NCBI GenBank assembly: GCA_949286165.1
Contig: CASDZK010000021.1
Coordinates: 1 to 62,351 of the forward strand
DNA length: 62,351 nucleotides
Direction of reading: 5' to 3'
Source of the DNA: an uncultured Alistipes sp.
Lineage (GTDB): Bacteria; Bacteroidota; Bacteroidia; Bacteroidales; Rikenellaceae
The translations under genes and the position numbers were made by a program. Within the stretch, counting starts at the first letter, position 1; each line of letters starts with the position of its first letter. Shown piece by piece: positions 1 through 7,818 of this stretch. The notes below the pieces were generated by a model, which made no database searches, had not been told where the DNA came from, and worked only from the letters and a program-made list of their open reading frames with translations.

Positions 1-69
1 AAGGAACGCAGAACACTCGTTCGTCTCCTGCGAGGGGAAACCATCGGAGACATGACTCGAAAGTTTTAA
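1..69 (+). CDS. C-terminal end of a truncated gene (function unknown)
   Basis: Frame 1 is open from the first base to a TAA at 67-69 and encodes 22 residues ending in MTRKF. Only this tail is in the window, so no family can be named. The other two forward frames are also open for a short way, so the frame is not certain. The AT-rich, gene-free stretch that follows fits the end of a gene here. Confidence 0.35.
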   Translation, partial: KERRTLVRLLRGETIGDMTRKF

Positions 70-420
70 TATTAAACGTATTTACGACACTTACAAAACA
101 TTGTTTTCATAAATGCCCTTTTATCGGTTGGAATTTACGAACTGTTTTTCGATTATGCAAGTAAAAAGCGAGAAATGTATATGTTCTGACTGAAATGGTA
201 GGTTAAACTCTTGAAATGACTTGAACGATATTAGCTATTGGGTAGTTATTTTTTGAGCTATTTGTTTGTAATCTGACTTATTTGCTTGTGTATCGTTGCT
301 AAGACTAAGAGGGTAGCAGAGATGTAAAAAACGTAAAATATTTTTTGATGAAGAAACCGAAAAATGAGAAATCGATGGAAAATACTATATTTGCATGTTG
401 TATAATAATAAAGGAAATAT
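70..420. other. AT-rich intergenic region
   Basis: This stretch has no credible gene; the ORFs in it are short and low-complexity. It carries several TATTTG-like strings. The only site that fits the Bacteroidota -7 consensus at a useful distance from a gene is the one listed at 386-393. Confidence 0.5.
386..393 (+). promoter_or_regulatory. Putative -7 promoter element of the GH88 gene
   Basis: TATATTTG matches the Bacteroidota -7 consensus TAnnTTTG exactly and lies 27 bases before the GH88 start codon. No TTG is seen at the expected -33 spacing, so only the -7 half is supported. Confidence 0.5.
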
Positions 421-1614
421 ATGAAGAAAAAACTTGTGATCGGGATTGTCCTGTTGAGTCTGTTTACGGCTTGCAATTCTGGAGAATCCGTGTCGGATTT
501 CGATTTTGCCGCTTCTCAGTTGAAATATGCGTTGAAGCAGATCGATGCATTGGAAAAAGGAAACACTCCTGTTTCTAATCCCCGGAATTTGGAACCGGAC
601 GGTTCTTTGCATATGGTTCCTCCCGGAGATTGGACCAGTGGTTTTTTTCCAGGGGAATTATGGTATATGTATGCGGTAACGAGCGATGACTTCTGGTGTA
701 AGCAGGCGCGTCGTCGGACCGAAATACTGGAAGGGCAGAAATTGAACGGAGGAACGCATGATATGGGATTTAAAATGTATTGCAGTTACGGAAACGGATA
801 TCGTTATACGCGGGACACGTCGTACAAACGGATATTGATTGAATCGGCTCGTACTTTGCTTACTCGTTTTAACGAGAAAGTGGGATGTATCCGTTCATGG
901 GACCATAATCGCGATAAATGGCAATTTCCCGTTATTATTGATAATATGATGAATTTGGAATTGCTTTTCTGGGCTTTTCATGCAACTCATGATTCCACGT
1001 TTTGGCACGTGGCTGTTACGCATGCTAATACTACGTTGAAAAACCATTTCCGTTCGGACAACAGCTCTTACCATGTGATTGATTATGATCCGGCTACCGG
1101 AGAAGTCCTCAACCGGCATACGCATCAAGGATATGCGCATGAGTCGGCCTGGGCGCACGGACAGGCGTGGGGACTTTACGGGTATATCGTTTGTTTTCGG
1201 GAAACGGGTAATCGTGTTTATTTGGACCAGGCCAAGCGAATTGCTGAATATATTTTCAACCATCCTAATCTTCCGGAAGATCTGATTCCATACTGGGATT
1301 ACAACGCTCCAGGTATTCCTGATGAACCCCGCGACGTGTCGGCTGCGGCAATTACGGTATCTGCCCTTTATGAATTGGCAGTTTGTGATTTTCAGAATTT
1401 CGACAAACATAAGGCATTGGCCGACCGCATGTTGGAAAATTTGAAGGCATATCGGGCACGTCCCGAACAAGATCAAGGGTTTCTGCTGTTGCACAGTACC
1501 GGTAGCAAACCCCATGATTCCGAAGTGGACGTGCCGATCGTATATGCCGATTATTATTATTTGGAAGCGTTGCTTCGCAAGAAGAATTTGGAAGAACGAG
1601 GGGTAATACATTAA
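421..1614 (+). CDS. GH88 unsaturated glucuronyl hydrolase, lipoprotein
   Basis: The protein is predicted to remove the 4,5-unsaturated uronic acid left at the non-reducing end of oligosaccharides after polysaccharide lyase action on glycosaminoglycans or pectins. A lipoprotein signal with LFTAC (Cys18) implies export and lipid anchoring. The alpha/alpha-barrel family signatures are visible: HDMGF with Asp114 and IIDNMMNLELL with Asp174, matching the two conserved GH88 aspartates, and ESAWAHGQAWGLYGY around residue 245. The 397-residue length is normal for the family. The start follows a purine-rich AAGGAAATAT. No lyase or SusCD pair is adjacent, so the substrate cannot be told from context. 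Confidence 0.9.
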   Translation: MKKKLVIGIVLLSLFTACNSGESVSDFDFAASQLKYALKQIDALEKGNTPVSNPRNLEPDGSLHMVPPGDWTSGFFPGELWYMYAVTSDDFWCKQARRRTEILEGQKLNGGTHDMGFKMYCSYGNGYRYTRDTSYKRILIESARTLLTRFNEKVGCIRSWDHNRDKWQFPVIIDNMMNLELLFWAFHATHDSTFWHVAVTHANTTLKNHFRSDNSSYHVIDYDPATGEVLNRHTHQGYAHESAWAHGQAWGLYGYIVCFRETGNRVYLDQAKRIAEYIFNHPNLPEDLIPYWDYNAPGIPDEPRDVSAAAITVSALYELAVCDFQNFDKHKALADRMLENLKAYRARPEQDQGFLLLHSTGSKPHDSEVDVPIVYADYYYLEALLRKKNLEERGVIH

Positions 1615-1630
1615 CGAAGACAGATTGAAC

Positions 1631-1665
1631 GGGGAATTCTCAGAGATGGAATTCCCCATTTTTTT
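1631..1665 (+). terminator. Rho-independent terminator of the GH88 gene
   Basis: A perfect 9-bp stem (GGGGAATTC at 1631-1639 with GAATTCCCC at 1649-1657) and a 9-base loop are followed by a T-rich run at 1659-1665. It sits 16 bases after the GH88 stop. Confidence 0.85.
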
Positions 1666-1690
1666 AATGAAATATTGGATATAAAGTTGT

Positions 1691-1698
1691 TATCTTTG
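1691..1698 (+). promoter_or_regulatory. Putative -7 element upstream of the jelly-roll protein
   Basis: TATCTTTG matches TAnnTTTG. It lies 57 bases before the next start codon and after the GH88 terminator, so the two genes appear to be separate transcription units. Confidence 0.5.
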
Positions 1699-1754
1699 TT
1701 CTATTCTTTCTGATTTGAGAGAGAAAAGACAGTGTAAATTTAAGGGGAAATAGG

Positions 1755-2480
1755 ATGCCGGTTAAAGCAGTGAAAAGATGCTGGTGCGCATATATAAAAG
1801 TTTTGAAGTACGGTTTGGCGTGGATGGCCGTGGGAATCGTTTGTACGGCATGGTCTCAATCGCCTGTGCGAAAAACATGGCGGTTTAACGATTTGAGCGG
1901 ATGGGTTTTCGGGCATCAGGATAATAATCCGGCCGATCAATGCGAGATAAGGAACGGCGTACTGCGCATTTATACGCGCGCGAATTCCGCGGACCGAAAG
2001 AAAGTACACACTGAAGATAAAGTATATACGACCGGCCGATATGTATGGAAAGTTTATATTCCGGCCATGGGAGAGGGGGACCAAAGCAGTATAGGGGCAT
2101 GGATTTATTGCGACGATCATCATGAACTGGATTTTGAAATCGGATACGGAAAAGAGGAAATTCGGAAGAAGATGGGGGTAGCTTCTGATGATTTGCTTGT
2201 GTATATGACTTCGCAGGATTTTCCGTATGCTTCTCGCATTGGAACCATAAAACCGGGTTGGCATATTTTCGAGATGGACCTGACTTTAAAGGACGGGAAT
2301 TATTTTGTTTCATGGATTGTCGATAAGAAAGAATTTTCTTCGTTGCTTTTAGAGTATGGAGACGAAATTTCGTTTTTTATCTTTTGCAGTGTCGAAAATT
2401 TAGAATTTTTAGGCGATCATCCCGCGAAACAGGAGAATTACGGTTTGTTCGATTTCGTAAAATACAGACCCCATGATTGA
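1755..2480 (+). CDS. Secreted concanavalin-A-like (GH16-like) protein
   Basis: This is a 241-residue protein with a signal peptide (hydrophobic segment about residues 18-34, cleavage near AWSQS). The mature part has alternating beta-strand character. It contains HHELDFEIGYG with E124-L-D126-F-E128, the spacing of the GH16 catalytic motif ExDxE, and a late WHIFEMDLTLKDGNYFVSW segment like those of jelly-roll glycan-binding or GH16 proteins. It is short for GH16 and the usual aromatic substrate-cleft motifs are not obvious, so activity on a glucan or galactan is an inference. A shorter start at Met24 would still leave most of the hydrophobic segment. It could instead be a DUF-type lectin. Confidence 0.55.
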   Translation: MPVKAVKRCWCAYIKVLKYGLAWMAVGIVCTAWSQSPVRKTWRFNDLSGWVFGHQDNNPADQCEIRNGVLRIYTRANSADRKKVHTEDKVYTTGRYVWKVYIPAMGEGDQSSIGAWIYCDDHHELDFEIGYGKEEIRKKMGVASDDLLVYMTSQDFPYASRIGTIKPGWHIFEMDLTLKDGNYFVSWIVDKKEFSSLLLEYGDEISFFIFCSVENLEFLGDHPAKQENYGLFDFVKYRPHD

Positions 2481-2705
2481 GAGAGGCTGTATGTCAAAAA
2501 CTTTATCGGCCTATTTTGATTCCGTAGTCGGATAGGCGGTTGGGCAAGTATTTTTTGCGGAAAAGTTTTTGAGAGGTAGAGAAAAATAAAAATAATACGA
2601 AAAAATCGTGCGAACAATCTGTTCGGTTTGATATTTGAGAAGTGAATTTAGTATAATTATCCGGCGGATGCCGATGTAGTTGCTCATGATTTAAAGATAA
2701 ACAGG

Positions 2706-3791
2706 ATGAACCGAAATTTTTTTATGACGTTGACCGTTGCTGTCGTTACCGTCGCTGCCGGGATGCAGCCTGCCGGTGCTTGTACCGGCATAACTTTGAG
2801 AGCCAAGGACGGCTCCCGTATCGTGGCTCGTTCCATCGAATGGGGGGGCAGTAATCTGGATAGCCGGTATGTCGTCGTTCCTCGGGGATACGCGCAACAA
2901 TCTTATACCCCCGGCGGAAAGGATGGCATGACTTTTACCTCCCGCTACGGCTACGTGGGTATGTCGGTTGAACAGCCGGAATTTGTTGTCGAAGGATTGA
3001 ATGAAGTCGGACTTTCCGCCGGGTTGTTTTATTTTCCCAATTGCGGTCGGTACGAGGAATTCGATGCCGCGGAAAAGGAAACAAGCCTTGCCGATTTTCA
3101 GTTGGTTCCGTGGATTCTCGGCAGCTGCAAAACGGTAGAAGAGGTAAAAGAAGCTGTCCGACGGGTTCGTATCGTTTCTGTCGATCCCCGCGCTTCTACG
3201 GTCCATTGGCGTTTTATCGATGTTTCCGGTCGTCAGATCGTTCTTGAGATTATCGATGGAACGCCTGTTTTTTATGAAAATGAGTTGGGGGTGTTGACTA
3301 ATGCTCCGGGATTTGAATGGCAACAGACGAATTTGAACAATTACGTTAACCTGTTTCCGGGAACGGCTCCCGAACAACAACTGGGGAACGTTCGCCTGGC
3401 CTCTTTCGGGGCCGGCAGTGGGTTTTTGGGGATTCCCGGAGATGTGACGCCTCCGTCGCGTTTTGTCCGGGCGGCTTTTTATCAGGCGACCGCTCCGCAG
3501 AAGGCTACGGCTTTGGAGACCGTTTTTCAGGGATTTCAACTGTTGAACAGTTTCGATATTCCTGTCGGGATAGAATTTCCTGCCGGACAGGTTCCTGTCG
3601 ATGTGCCGAGCGCTACGCAGTGGACCTCGGTTACGGATATTACGAACGGGGCGATTTATTATCGTACGATGTACAACAGTACCATCCGCAGTATTGATCT
3701 TCGTAAAATCGATTTTTCTCAGGTTGAATACCGAGCCTTGCCGCTTGACGAGATAAAAAGGCAGCCGGTCGTTTCGATAGACATCGAATAA
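2706..3791 (+). CDS. Choloylglycine hydrolase family protein (bile salt hydrolase / penicillin V acylase type)
   Basis: This is an N-terminal nucleophile amidase predicted to cleave linear amides such as conjugated bile acids or acyl-homoserine and penicillin V amides. The signal peptide ends in PAGA and exposes Cys26 as the N-terminal nucleophile, as the family requires. Other family positions can be seen: ARSIEW (Arg42, and Glu45 where many bile salt hydrolases have Asp), LTNAPGF with Asn199, and PPSRFVRAAF with the conserved Arg at 252 or 255. The length of 361 residues fits an exported form. It is a single gene, not in an operon. Bile salt versus penicillin V preference cannot be decided here. 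Confidence 0.88.
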   Translation: MNRNFFMTLTVAVVTVAAGMQPAGACTGITLRAKDGSRIVARSIEWGGSNLDSRYVVVPRGYAQQSYTPGGKDGMTFTSRYGYVGMSVEQPEFVVEGLNEVGLSAGLFYFPNCGRYEEFDAAEKETSLADFQLVPWILGSCKTVEEVKEAVRRVRIVSVDPRASTVHWRFIDVSGRQIVLEIIDGTPVFYENELGVLTNAPGFEWQQTNLNNYVNLFPGTAPEQQLGNVRLASFGAGSGFLGIPGDVTPPSRFVRAAFYQATAPQKATALETVFQGFQLLNSFDIPVGIEFPAGQVPVDVPSATQWTSVTDITNGAIYYRTMYNSTIRSIDLRKIDFSQVEYRALPLDEIKRQPVVSIDIE

Positions 3792-3893
3792 AAGGCTTTA
3801 GGGGTGTTGCGGTTGTTTTTGTTCTCAAGGTCGTTCAATGGCGTTCGGAACAAAGACCATCGCATTTTTTGAAAAAATTCCGGCGAATTTAGT

Positions 3894-3901
3894 TACCTTT
3901 A
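3894..3901 (+). promoter_or_regulatory. Possible promoter of the DUF2461 gene
   Basis: TACCTTTA matches TAnnTTTG at seven of eight positions. TTTG at 3868-3871 lies 22 bases upstream. The -7 site is so close to the first ATG (3913) that the second in-frame ATG at 3925 may be the true start. Confidence 0.35.
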
Positions 3902-3912
3902 CTCTCTGATTA

Positions 3913-4593
3913 ATGTTTGCGATTATGATTAAGCCATCTACGCTGGAATTCCTTGACGAGTTGCGGCAAAATAACTATCGGACTTGGTTTCATGAACAGC
4001 ACGACCGCTATGAAGAGGCGCGAAAAAATGTGCTTGAAACTACGGAGGAACTGTTTCGGGAGATCAATAAATTCGATAAAAAAATGGGATTTCCCGATCC
4101 TAAAACCTGTTTGTTCCGGATTGCTCGGGATACTCGTTTTTCTCGAGACAAAGAGCCGTACAAAACGCATTTCGGCGTAGTATTGAGTCCGGTGGGTAAA
4201 ACTTGCGGTTCGCAGGCTTGCTATTACGTGAATGTCGATCCTTGCGACTGTTATCTTTCTTGCGGTATTTATATGCCGGAACCTGCTGTGTTGTCTGCGA
4301 TTCGGCGAGCCGTCGATCAGCGTTGGGACGAATTCAAGGCCATTTTATCTAAAAAGGCGTTCCGGGAGGAAGTCGGTGACCTTTGTCGGGAAGAAAAAGT
4401 GCTGAAACGGGTCCCGGCCGGATTTGACAAGAATTCTCCTGCTGCCGAATACTTGAAATTGACGAGTTATTATGTCTATACGCAACGTTCTCCGGATCTG
4501 TTGTGCCGGGAGGATTTCGCACAGGAGGCCGCACGGTTGTTCCGGATTATGCGTCCGTTTTACGATTTTCTCAATAGCGCCGTTCGCGGCTGA
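3913..4593 (+). CDS. DUF2461 family protein
   Basis: This is a full-length member of the conserved DUF2461 (TIGR02453) family, 226 residues, predicted cytoplasmic, with no known reaction. Recognisable family features are the N-terminal LDELRQNNYRTWF segment, the central FRIARDTRFSRDKEPYKTHFG block and the C-terminal LKLTSYYVYTQRSPD region. In-frame ATGs at 3913 and 3925 are both possible; the promoter position favours the second. It converges with the lipoprotein gene on the other strand, with only 8 bases between the stops. Confidence 0.85.
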   Translation: MFAIMIKPSTLEFLDELRQNNYRTWFHEQHDRYEEARKNVLETTEELFREINKFDKKMGFPDPKTCLFRIARDTRFSRDKEPYKTHFGVVLSPVGKTCGSQACYYVNVDPCDCYLSCGIYMPEPAVLSAIRRAVDQRWDEFKAILSKKAFREEVGDLCREEKVLKRVPAGFDKNSPAAEYLKLTSYYVYTQRSPDLLCREDFAQEAARLFRIMRPFYDFLNSAVRG

Positions 4594-4601
4594 TTCGGAG
4601 A

Positions 4602-5309
4602 TTATTTCTGAGAAATGCTTTGCAGGGAGAGGGTAAGTCCGTTCGTGAACGATAGTGTGGCTTCTTCTCCTTTTCCCCTCAGGTTTACAGAATCGTTTCT
4701 GTATCCGTAACCGTCTGCCGTAACGTACTGTTTCAATTCGTATGTCCGGTCATCGAAGCGGAGCGATGCGCTTTCTCGTTGCGGATAGAAGGTTACCTCC
4801 GCCCGATAGAGACGTCGGGTTTTGCCGTCTCCTCCCTGAAAGACGGTTCGTATCGAATCGTTGGCAACTTGTTTATAGAGCAGTTTGCCCCGTTGTTCGA
4901 TAATCCACTGGCCGTGAATTTGTCGAACGTTTTTCGTATCGTCGTCTTCGATATTCCAGGCATATCCTCCGCCAGGCAATTTCCTCCGGTCCAGAATTTC
5001 ATTTTTCGCCCCGTCCGGGAAAAACAGTTCCACCTGCGACGAATCGGCGTTGAATACGATATAGGCGGCGCTGCCGGTTGTCTGGCCTACTGGTAGTAAC
5101 GGAACGCCGATTTCGAAACAGCGGATGCAGTCGTTCCGTACGGCAGACCAGACGTATCCTGCCGAGGTAAGACAACCGTGTTCGTCTCGTGTGCCTCCGA
5201 CCGACCGGGTTGTTTCGTTTTTTTGCTGTTCCGTTTTTTTGTCGGCGCTTTGTTGACCGCATCCAGCCAGCAAAGCGATCATTACTGTTCCGTAAAAAAG
5301 TCGTTTCAT
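4602..5309 (-). CDS. Lipoprotein with MliC-like C-terminal domain
   Basis: This is a 235-residue lipoprotein with lipobox LLAGC (Cys17). It has two parts. The N-terminal part carries GCLTSAGYVWS followed by NDCIRCFEIG, a cysteine-containing block seen in Bacteroidales lipoproteins of unknown role. The C-terminal part (about 165-235) follows the pattern of the MliC family (membrane-bound inhibitors of c-type lysozyme): AEVTFYP, SASLRFDDRTYEL, ADGYGYRNDSVNL and GKGEEATLSF. Protection from host lysozyme is a reasonable inference from that family, not a demonstrated function. It is monocistronic and followed by the convergent DUF2461 gene. Confidence 0.6.
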   Translation of the reverse strand: MKRLFYGTVMIALLAGCGQQSADKKTEQQKNETTRSVGGTRDEHGCLTSAGYVWSAVRNDCIRCFEIGVPLLPVGQTTGSAAYIVFNADSSQVELFFPDGAKNEILDRRKLPGGGYAWNIEDDDTKNVRQIHGQWIIEQRGKLLYKQVANDSIRTVFQGGDGKTRRLYRAEVTFYPQRESASLRFDDRTYELKQYVTADGYGYRNDSVNLRGKGEEATLSFTNGLTLSLQSISQK

Positions 5310-5411
5310 GAATCTTCGATGATGAATTTATGATGTTTCCCGTTTGCTGTCGCATGGCCGGGAGGTTCTGTCTTTGCTTGTCGTCAATATTCGTGCCTTG
5401 TCTCCCACTTG

Positions 5412-5442
5412 CCGGATACAGCGTTTGTTTTCCTGTATCCGG
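5412..5442. terminator. Inverted repeat at the end of the GNAT-IbrA-IbrB cassette
   Basis: A perfect 10-bp stem (CCGGATACAG at 5412-5421, CTGTATCCGG at 5433-5442) begins two bases past the last gene of the cassette in its direction of transcription. The T-rich side is on the plus strand, so as a minus-strand intrinsic terminator it is weak. An mRNA 3'-end stabiliser is also possible. Confidence 0.45.
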
Positions 5443-5443
5443 T

Positions 5444-5977
5444 TTATTCGTGCCGTATAATCTCTTCCTGTTCATTCGGAATGCTGAACTCCTTGTCTGC
5501 GAACAGTTCGGCCAATCCTGAAACCTGTTTTAACCGTAACAGCTCGTCTTTGTCCATACCGAAATGGCGAATGATCCAGTTATCGGACATCCCGGCCCGG
5601 GTAAGCTCGGCGACCAGATTGCTCATCAGATCGATGCTGTGTACGCCTCGCGCCCGGTTATGCCGTATGGTAGAGGCCATTCGGTTCGATAAGTCTTTCT
5701 CGATGACGACGACGGGAAGCAGTCCTTTTTCCCGTCTGTATATCCTTTTCGAGGTTTTCAGTACGGTGTAACGATGGAAACCGTCTACCAATTCGTATAT
5801 GTCCTCGTCCGGCAGGTAATAACATACGCAGGGCATGGTATAACCGTCTTCCCAGATGGAGAGTTCCAGCAATTTCATCTCTTTGGGAGGAACATGGTTC
5901 GGATTGTAATGGTTCGCCCGAATCTTTTCTACGGGAACAGCCTGTACATGATATACGGGGCTTCGAAAATCACTCAT
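5444..5977 (-). CDS. ParB/Srx-fold protein, IbrB-like
   Basis: This is a 177-residue protein with an N-terminal ParB/sulfiredoxin-type domain. VPVEKIRANHYNPN is the typical first strand and helix, and LVDGFHRY (DGFHR at 65-69) is the phosphate-binding motif of this fold. A helix-turn-helix-like segment follows at about 120-160. It resembles IbrB, the partner of the PAPS-reductase-like IbrA known from E. coli prophage regions as activators of immunoglobulin-binding proteins. Its ATG overlaps the stop of the preceding gene as ATGA, so the two are probably translationally coupled. Sequence-specific DNA binding or CTP/ATP use is inferred from the fold only. Confidence 0.75.
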   Translation of the reverse strand: MSDFRSPVYHVQAVPVEKIRANHYNPNHVPPKEMKLLELSIWEDGYTMPCVCYYLPDEDIYELVDGFHRYTVLKTSKRIYRREKGLLPVVVIEKDLSNRMASTIRHNRARGVHSIDLMSNLVAELTRAGMSDNWIIRHFGMDKDELLRLKQVSGLAELFADKEFSIPNEQEEIIRHE

Positions 5978-7266
5978 AACAGTATATGTTTATATTTCTC
6001 CATCATTTTTTGCTTGAGCTCTCTCTCGCGTTTGTTTTGGGTAAATCCCATGTACTTGCAGCTATGATCGTTTTTCAATATGCAAATGCAGATGCGTTTG
6101 TAAGTGGGTATTTCCCGGAATTCCGGGATGTTGATGTCGTCCAAGTAATCCATCCTTACCGGTTTTTTCCGAGTTTTGTAATTGCTCGATTCGCCTACCG
6201 TGATGGGAATATTGGCTTCTTGTAATTTTCGGATGGTCTCGTCCGACAGGCATCCGCCTCTGTTTTTCCAGAAATCGATGCTGACGGCCAGCCGGTTTTG
6301 GTAATTCTTGCGCATTTTTTCCGGCAGGGTGGACAACAGAAACCGCATATAGCTTTGCCATGTGTGTCCTTCCGGCAATTTTATCGATTGCCATCCCACG
6401 GCATTCGTGCGTCCGTATATGCTGCAGAAATGCACGCCGTTTACCCGATTGACCATGCGCCCCCAAGTGTCGGGATCGATGGCCCGAAACAGTTTCAGCG
6501 TTTCTTGTGCCGTAGAAAGAAAGGGGCTGGCAACCCGTTGCCGCTCGATGCTTATTCCGGCTTTGTTGTATAAGTCGTACAATCGGTTGTAACTCCATCC
6601 GAAACGCCCGTTGGCTATCCAGATATCCGATGTTTTCCAGTCGTGAATCGGGTAGGCATTGTACACATCTTCGTACAACTTTTTCGTCCATTTCAGGTCG
6701 TTGTAACTGTTGACGAATTTTTCCCCGTGGATAGTTCGCCAGCGGTTCAGGCTTTCCTGGGTACGTATGCCTACCAGACAGCAGGTCTTTTTCGCTTTTT
6801 TCTGTTTGTGAAGCCACAACGCAAACCGGAATTGAAATTCGTAATCCCACATTTGTTGGGTAAAAAACGGAAAATTTTTGACAGTAAGTGCTTTGCGGGG
6901 CATGGAACGCACCCATAATGTCTTTTTTTCCTCTTCCCACGGTCTCCAATAATTCTGGTACATGGAGGCGCAGGTAGGCACTTTAAACGGAACGCACACC
7001 CGATATATCTCTAAAATATCCGCATTTTCGGATAATACGCGATCGACGTATTCTGTCGTCATGCTGTATTGGGCTTCATAATCGAGATGGAATACGCCCA
7101 ATCGGTATCCCGGTTTATTCCGCCGGATGAAATCGATGCACAGGTTCAGCAGCACGCCGCTGTCTTTCCCTCCCGAAAAAGAGACATATACATGGTCGAA
7201 TTCCGAAAAGATGAAGGATAACCTTTCTTGTGTCAATTCATATACATTCCGTTGCCCCGTTGCCAT
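5974..7266 (-). CDS. PAPS reductase-like PP-loop protein with DUF3440, IbrA-like
   Basis: This is a 430-residue member of the PP-loop ATP pyrophosphatase superfamily. SFSGGKDSG at 29-37 is the PP-loop, and the later GIRTQESLNRWRTI and the C-terminal half (about 230-400) match DUF3440. The family is annotated as phosphoadenosine phosphosulfate reductase-like, but members of this branch are not known sulfate-assimilation enzymes. The reading frame is open further upstream to 7365. I chose the ATG at 7266 because it overlaps the stop of the GNAT gene as TAATG and precedes the conserved N-terminus. It pairs with the ParB-like gene immediately downstream (ATGA overlap). The substrate is unknown. 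Confidence 0.82.
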   Translation of the reverse strand: MATGQRNVYELTQERLSFIFSEFDHVYVSFSGGKDSGVLLNLCIDFIRRNKPGYRLGVFHLDYEAQYSMTTEYVDRVLSENADILEIYRVCVPFKVPTCASMYQNYWRPWEEEKKTLWVRSMPRKALTVKNFPFFTQQMWDYEFQFRFALWLHKQKKAKKTCCLVGIRTQESLNRWRTIHGEKFVNSYNDLKWTKKLYEDVYNAYPIHDWKTSDIWIANGRFGWSYNRLYDLYNKAGISIERQRVASPFLSTAQETLKLFRAIDPDTWGRMVNRVNGVHFCSIYGRTNAVGWQSIKLPEGHTWQSYMRFLLSTLPEKMRKNYQNRLAVSIDFWKNRGGCLSDETIRKLQEANIPITVGESSNYKTRKKPVRMDYLDDINIPEFREIPTYKRICICILKNDHSCKYMGFTQNKRERELKQKMMEKYKHILL

Positions 7267-7652
7267 TACCGTATCATTTTTATATATTTTTTCCAAACCG
7301 TTCCTTCCCGGAATCCGCATTTTATGAATGCCGGGCGGTGCGAGGTTTGCGATACGGCCGCCCACTCGTATCCTGAGAGGTGCAGCACGGCCTGTTGTAT
7401 CAGACGGACCAGCAAGTCCAGCGATTCTTCCCGAACGTAATAATTGTTGATGACCGCTTTCCCTTCGCGTTTTTCCACAGGCAGAAATCCCAATACCTGT
7501 TCGTTTTCCAATGCGACGAACCAGATATGGTTGCGGGTCGTTTTGAACGGATAGTTGTTGTTCTGTCGCAATATTCGTGGATTCATAATCAACGGGGCCA
7601 CCAGTTCATACAAACGTTTGTCCTGTCCGCCTATCTGTTCTATTTTTATCAT
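7266..7652 (-). CDS. Small GNAT-like protein, first gene of the IbrAB cassette
   Basis: This 128-residue protein has the layout of a GNAT acetyltransferase: a central WFVALENEQVLGFLPVEKR strand pair, a NNYYVRE strand, a helix, and SHRPAFIKCGFREGTVWKKYIKM as the C-terminal beta-bulge region. The acetyl-CoA pyrophosphate loop (Q/RxxGxG/A) is not clearly present, so catalytic competence is uncertain. Its stop overlaps the start of the PAPS-reductase-like gene (TAATG), which makes it the first cistron of a tightly coupled three-gene unit. The same trio order is, from memory, frequent in phages and mobile islands. Confidence 0.65.
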   Translation of the reverse strand: MIKIEQIGGQDKRLYELVAPLIMNPRILRQNNNYPFKTTRNHIWFVALENEQVLGFLPVEKREGKAVINNYYVREESLDLLVRLIQQAVLHLSGYEWAAVSQTSHRPAFIKCGFREGTVWKKYIKMIR

Positions 7653-7778
7653 CCTGTTTCATTTTTGATCCCATATTTTTACGGCAGATTCACATTTGAA
7701 ATAACCGATCTGCTGTCAGACTCGTCGGAAGACGGATCTTTTTAGGGAATACTGGTTGAGCAATAGGGTTTTATCCTA

Positions 7779-7786
7779 CAAAGTTA
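7779..7786 (-). promoter_or_regulatory. Putative -7 element of the GNAT-IbrA-IbrB cassette
   Basis: On the minus strand this reads TAACTTTG, a match to TAnnTTTG, 126 bases before the GNAT start. It is the only consensus-like site in the gap between the YjbQ gene and the cassette. Confidence 0.4.
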
Positions 7787-7818
7787 TAAAAATATCCGGA
7801 TATTTCGGACATGGCCTT

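Noticed and set aside
7267..7365. N-terminal extension of the IbrA-like frame
   Set aside because: It overlaps the GNAT gene; the TAATG overlap at 7266 gives a better start directly before the conserved part.
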